Shown in pieces: positions 62,086-64,000 of a DNA stretch of 64,000 nucleotides. The position numbers were made by a program, and so were the translations under genes. Every line of letters begins with the position of its first letter. Positions within the stretch are counted from its first letter, which is position 1. The notes below the pieces were generated by a model, which saw only the letters and a program-made list of their open reading frames with translations, made no database searches and was not told where the DNA came from. This stretch comes from Zeimonas arvi. GTDB lineage: Bacteria; Pseudomonadota; Gammaproteobacteria; Burkholderiales; Burkholderiaceae_E. The stretch covers positions 310,001 to 374,000 of the forward strand of contig NZ_VDUY01000005.1 of the NCBI RefSeq assembly GCF_008039575.1, in the 5' to 3' direction.

Positions 62086-63975
62086 ATGCGCGCCTGGGCA
62101 AGCAAGACGCTGGCGGCCCTGCTGGGGCTGTTCATCCTCTACACCTCGGCTTTCGGGGCCTTCGAAAGCCTGATCCAGCGGGCGATCTTCCTGGCGCTGG
62201 TGGTCTGCCTGGGTCTGCTGATGTTCCCGCTGGGCGAGGGGCGGCGCTGGCGCCCCGCCGGCGTGGCGGTCGATGCGGCGATGGCGGTAGTCACGCTCGC
62301 GGCCTGCGCCTATGTGATCGTCAGCTACGACGAGATCATGGAGAGCCTGCCCACGGCCACCGCGCTCGACATCGCGCTCACGGCCGGCCTGGTGATCACC
62401 GTGCTCGAGGTGTCGCGCCGCGCGATCGGCGCGATCTTTCCGGTCATCGCGCTGGCCGGCATCGCCTATGCGTTCCTCGGCCAGTACATCAGCGGGCCCT
62501 TGGGTCACCGTGGCTTCGACGTCTACTTCGTCACCGAGACCCTGCTGCTCGGCGACCTGGGCATCTGGGGCCTGCTGGTGGGCGTGGCCAGCACCACGAT
62601 CGGCGCCTTCGTGCTGTTCGGCAGCGTGCTGCTGTTCACCGGCGGCGGCCAGACCTTCATGGATCTGGCCATCCGCGTGAGCGGCCGCAGCCCGGGCGGC
62701 GCCGCCAAGATGGCCACCGTGGCCTCGGGCCTGTTCGGCACGATCAGCGGCAGCGCGGTGGCCAACGTGGCCACCACCGGCAACTTCACGATCCCTCTGA
62801 TGAAGCGCCTGGGCTATCCGCCGGCGCTGGCCGGCGGCATCGAGGCGGTCGCTTCAACCGGCGGGCAGATCGCGCCGCCGGTGATGGGGGCGGCCGCGTT
62901 CGTGATGGCCGAGATCATCGGCCGCAGCTACTTCGACATCGCTGCGGCGGCCTTCCTCCCCGCCTTCCTCTATTACCTGGGCTGCTTCGCCACCATCCAC
63001 TTCATCGCGATCAACCGCGGGCTCAAGGTGGTGCCCGAGTCGGAGATGCCGTCCTGGGCGGCCGTGCGTGCGCCGAAGCGCACCGTGCCGATCGTGGCCG
63101 CCTTCGCCGCGCTGATCTTCGGCATCGTGAGCGGCCGCTCGGTGCAGACCGCCGCCTTCTTCGGCGTGATCGGCCTGTTCGTGCCCTACCTGCTGCTGAA
63201 CGTGCGCTCGCTCGCCGACCTGAAAACCTCGCTGCGCGTGATCCTCGACAGCCTGGAAGACGCCGGCAAGGCGCTGGTGATGATCGGCGTGCTGCTGGCC
63301 GGCGCGCAGATCCTGGTGAGCATGGTGAACCTCACCGGCTTCGGTGTGACCCTGTCCACGATGATCGTGGCGCTGGCCGGCAGCTCGGTGTGGCTGGTGG
63401 CGCTGGTCACGGGCATCGTGTGCATGGTGATCGGCATGGGCATGCCGACGACCGCCGCCTACGTGCTGGTGGCCGCGGTGCTTGCGCCGGCGCTTACCAA
63501 GGTGGGCATCGAACCGATCGTGGCGCACATGTTCGTCTTCTACTACGCGACCATCTCGGTGATCACGCCGCCGGTCTGCGTGGCGGTGTTCGTGGCCGCC
63601 GGCATCGCGCAGACCCGATGGACCGAGGTGGCGTTCGAGGCGGTCAAGCTCGGTGCGGTCACCTACGTGATCCCCTTCATGTTCATCGCCTACCCGGGCA
63701 TGCTGCTGTCGGGCGGCTGGCTCGACATCCTCGAGGCCGTGGTCTCGGGACTGGTGTTCACCATGGCCTTCGCGATGCTGTTCGGCGGCGCGCGGCTGTT
63801 CGATTCGCGCGCGCTCAACGCGGTGGTTCTGCTGGCGATCGCGGGGCTGTCGGTGTTTCCGACCTGGTACGGGCTGGGGGTGGCCACCGCGGCGCTGCTC
63901 GCGCTGTGGGTGGGGCGGCGGGACAGGCTGCGCGGAGGCGCCCGGGCCGCAGATCCGGCTGTGACGCTCGGCTAG
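62086..63975 (+). CDS. TRAP transporter fused permease (small plus large subunit)
   Basis: Membrane protein of 629 residues with about 16 hydrophobic segments. An N-terminal about 120-residue part corresponds to the small TRAP subunit, and the rest to the large one, with GSAVANVATTGNFTIPLMKR, ASTGGQIAPPVMGAAAFVMA and GMGMPTTAAYVLVA as hallmark motifs. It uses an ion gradient to import the ligand bound by the TAXI protein. No stop-proximal terminator is convincing; the operon may continue beyond the window. Confidence 0.93.
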   Translation: MRAWASKTLAALLGLFILYTSAFGAFESLIQRAIFLALVVCLGLLMFPLGEGRRWRPAGVAVDAAMAVVTLAACAYVIVSYDEIMESLPTATALDIALTAGLVITVLEVSRRAIGAIFPVIALAGIAYAFLGQYISGPLGHRGFDVYFVTETLLLGDLGIWGLLVGVASTTIGAFVLFGSVLLFTGGGQTFMDLAIRVSGRSPGGAAKMATVASGLFGTISGSAVANVATTGNFTIPLMKRLGYPPALAGGIEAVASTGGQIAPPVMGAAAFVMAEIIGRSYFDIAAAAFLPAFLYYLGCFATIHFIAINRGLKVVPESEMPSWAAVRAPKRTVPIVAAFAALIFGIVSGRSVQTAAFFGVIGLFVPYLLLNVRSLADLKTSLRVILDSLEDAGKALVMIGVLLAGAQILVSMVNLTGFGVTLSTMIVALAGSSVWLVALVTGIVCMVIGMGMPTTAAYVLVAAVLAPALTKVGIEPIVAHMFVFYYATISVITPPVCVAVFVAAGIAQTRWTEVAFEAVKLGAVTYVIPFMFIAYPGMLLSGGWLDILEAVVSGLVFTMAFAMLFGGARLFDSRALNAVVLLAIAGLSVFPTWYGLGVATAALLALWVGRRDRLRGGARAADPAVTLG

Positions 63976-64000
63976 AAGGCCGAGCAACTGGAGCGTCGTG

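Noticed and set aside
63967-63984. CTCGGC/GCCGAG hairpin across the stop of the TRAP permease gene
   Set aside because: Only 6 base pairs, the stop codon lies in the loop and no T-run follows, so it is not a convincing terminator.

Overview
The window is very GC-rich, densely coding DNA. Its gene content fits an aerobic, metabolically versatile betaproteobacterium, most likely Burkholderiales: a Bug/TctC binding protein, Liv-type ABC and TAXI-TRAP uptake operons, several acyl-CoA ligases and crotonases, c5-type cytochromes, many LysR regulators, and an MltB/NodT/MacAB cell-envelope set. This assignment is inferred from gene content; there is no rRNA. I see no CRISPR array, insertion sequence or phage structural gene. 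The only RNA gene found is one tRNA-Arg(CCG).

Layout. 1-6150: a partial amidase, the CbpA/CbpM co-chaperone pair, a DUF302 protein, a NYN-LOTUS RNase-like protein and an acyl-CoA ligase, all leftward, with a divergent enoyl-CoA hydratase. 6153-9284: a decayed HigB toxin with an intact HigA, a PEP-CTERM/CHRD exported protein, a hotdog thioesterase and a membrane flavin reductase. 9459-16744: Rep-type helicase, a coiled-coil membrane protein, a PLP aminotransferase, a MazEF module, and a TctC-like binding protein followed by a D-amino-acid dehydrogenase-like flavoprotein. 16918-23412: a redox-flavoured island with a hemerythrin-like protein, an unusual PPOx-PPOx-GAF-winged-helix protein, a PAS-sigma54 activator, a small cupin and a second ferric-reductase-like flavocytochrome. 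23621-25278: a PIN-like RNase gene translationally coupled to a membrane NERD nuclease gene, then a 43-residue Lys-rich peptide. 25332-28948: an MFS transporter, a pyruvyl-transferase-like protein and a lipoprotein.

29282-36857: a Liv-type ABC operon (binding protein, two ATPases, two permeases) continuing by ATGA overlaps into an enoyl-CoA hydratase and then an acyl-CoA ligase, consistent with uptake and CoA activation of a carboxylic acid. Between its first and second genes lies a 230-bp near-palindrome with 37-bp perfect arms. 36957-38885: a small exported protein, two c-type cytochrome genes and tRNA-Arg. 39077-43401: a membrane PAS-GGDEF-EAL protein with a degenerate GGDEF, overlapping a TonB-dependent receptor gene. 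43442-48359: DUF2207 and LemA, with a divergent DUF4139-like protein. 48389-52458: a LysR regulator, a DUF4242-like protein, YceH, a VapC with an apparently truncated antitoxin, and an MltB-like transglycosylase. 52587-57434: a NodT-MacA-MacB type tripartite efflux operon. 57513-58288: a ribbon-helix-helix/VapC toxin-antitoxin pair. 58221-63975: a LysR regulator divergent from a split AtuA-like pair and a TAXI-TRAP transporter.

The most unusual items are the 230-bp palindrome, the PPOx-PPOx-GAF-winged-helix protein beside a sigma54 activator, the PIN-NERD gene pair, and the accumulation of intact and broken toxin-antitoxin genes at operon boundaries.
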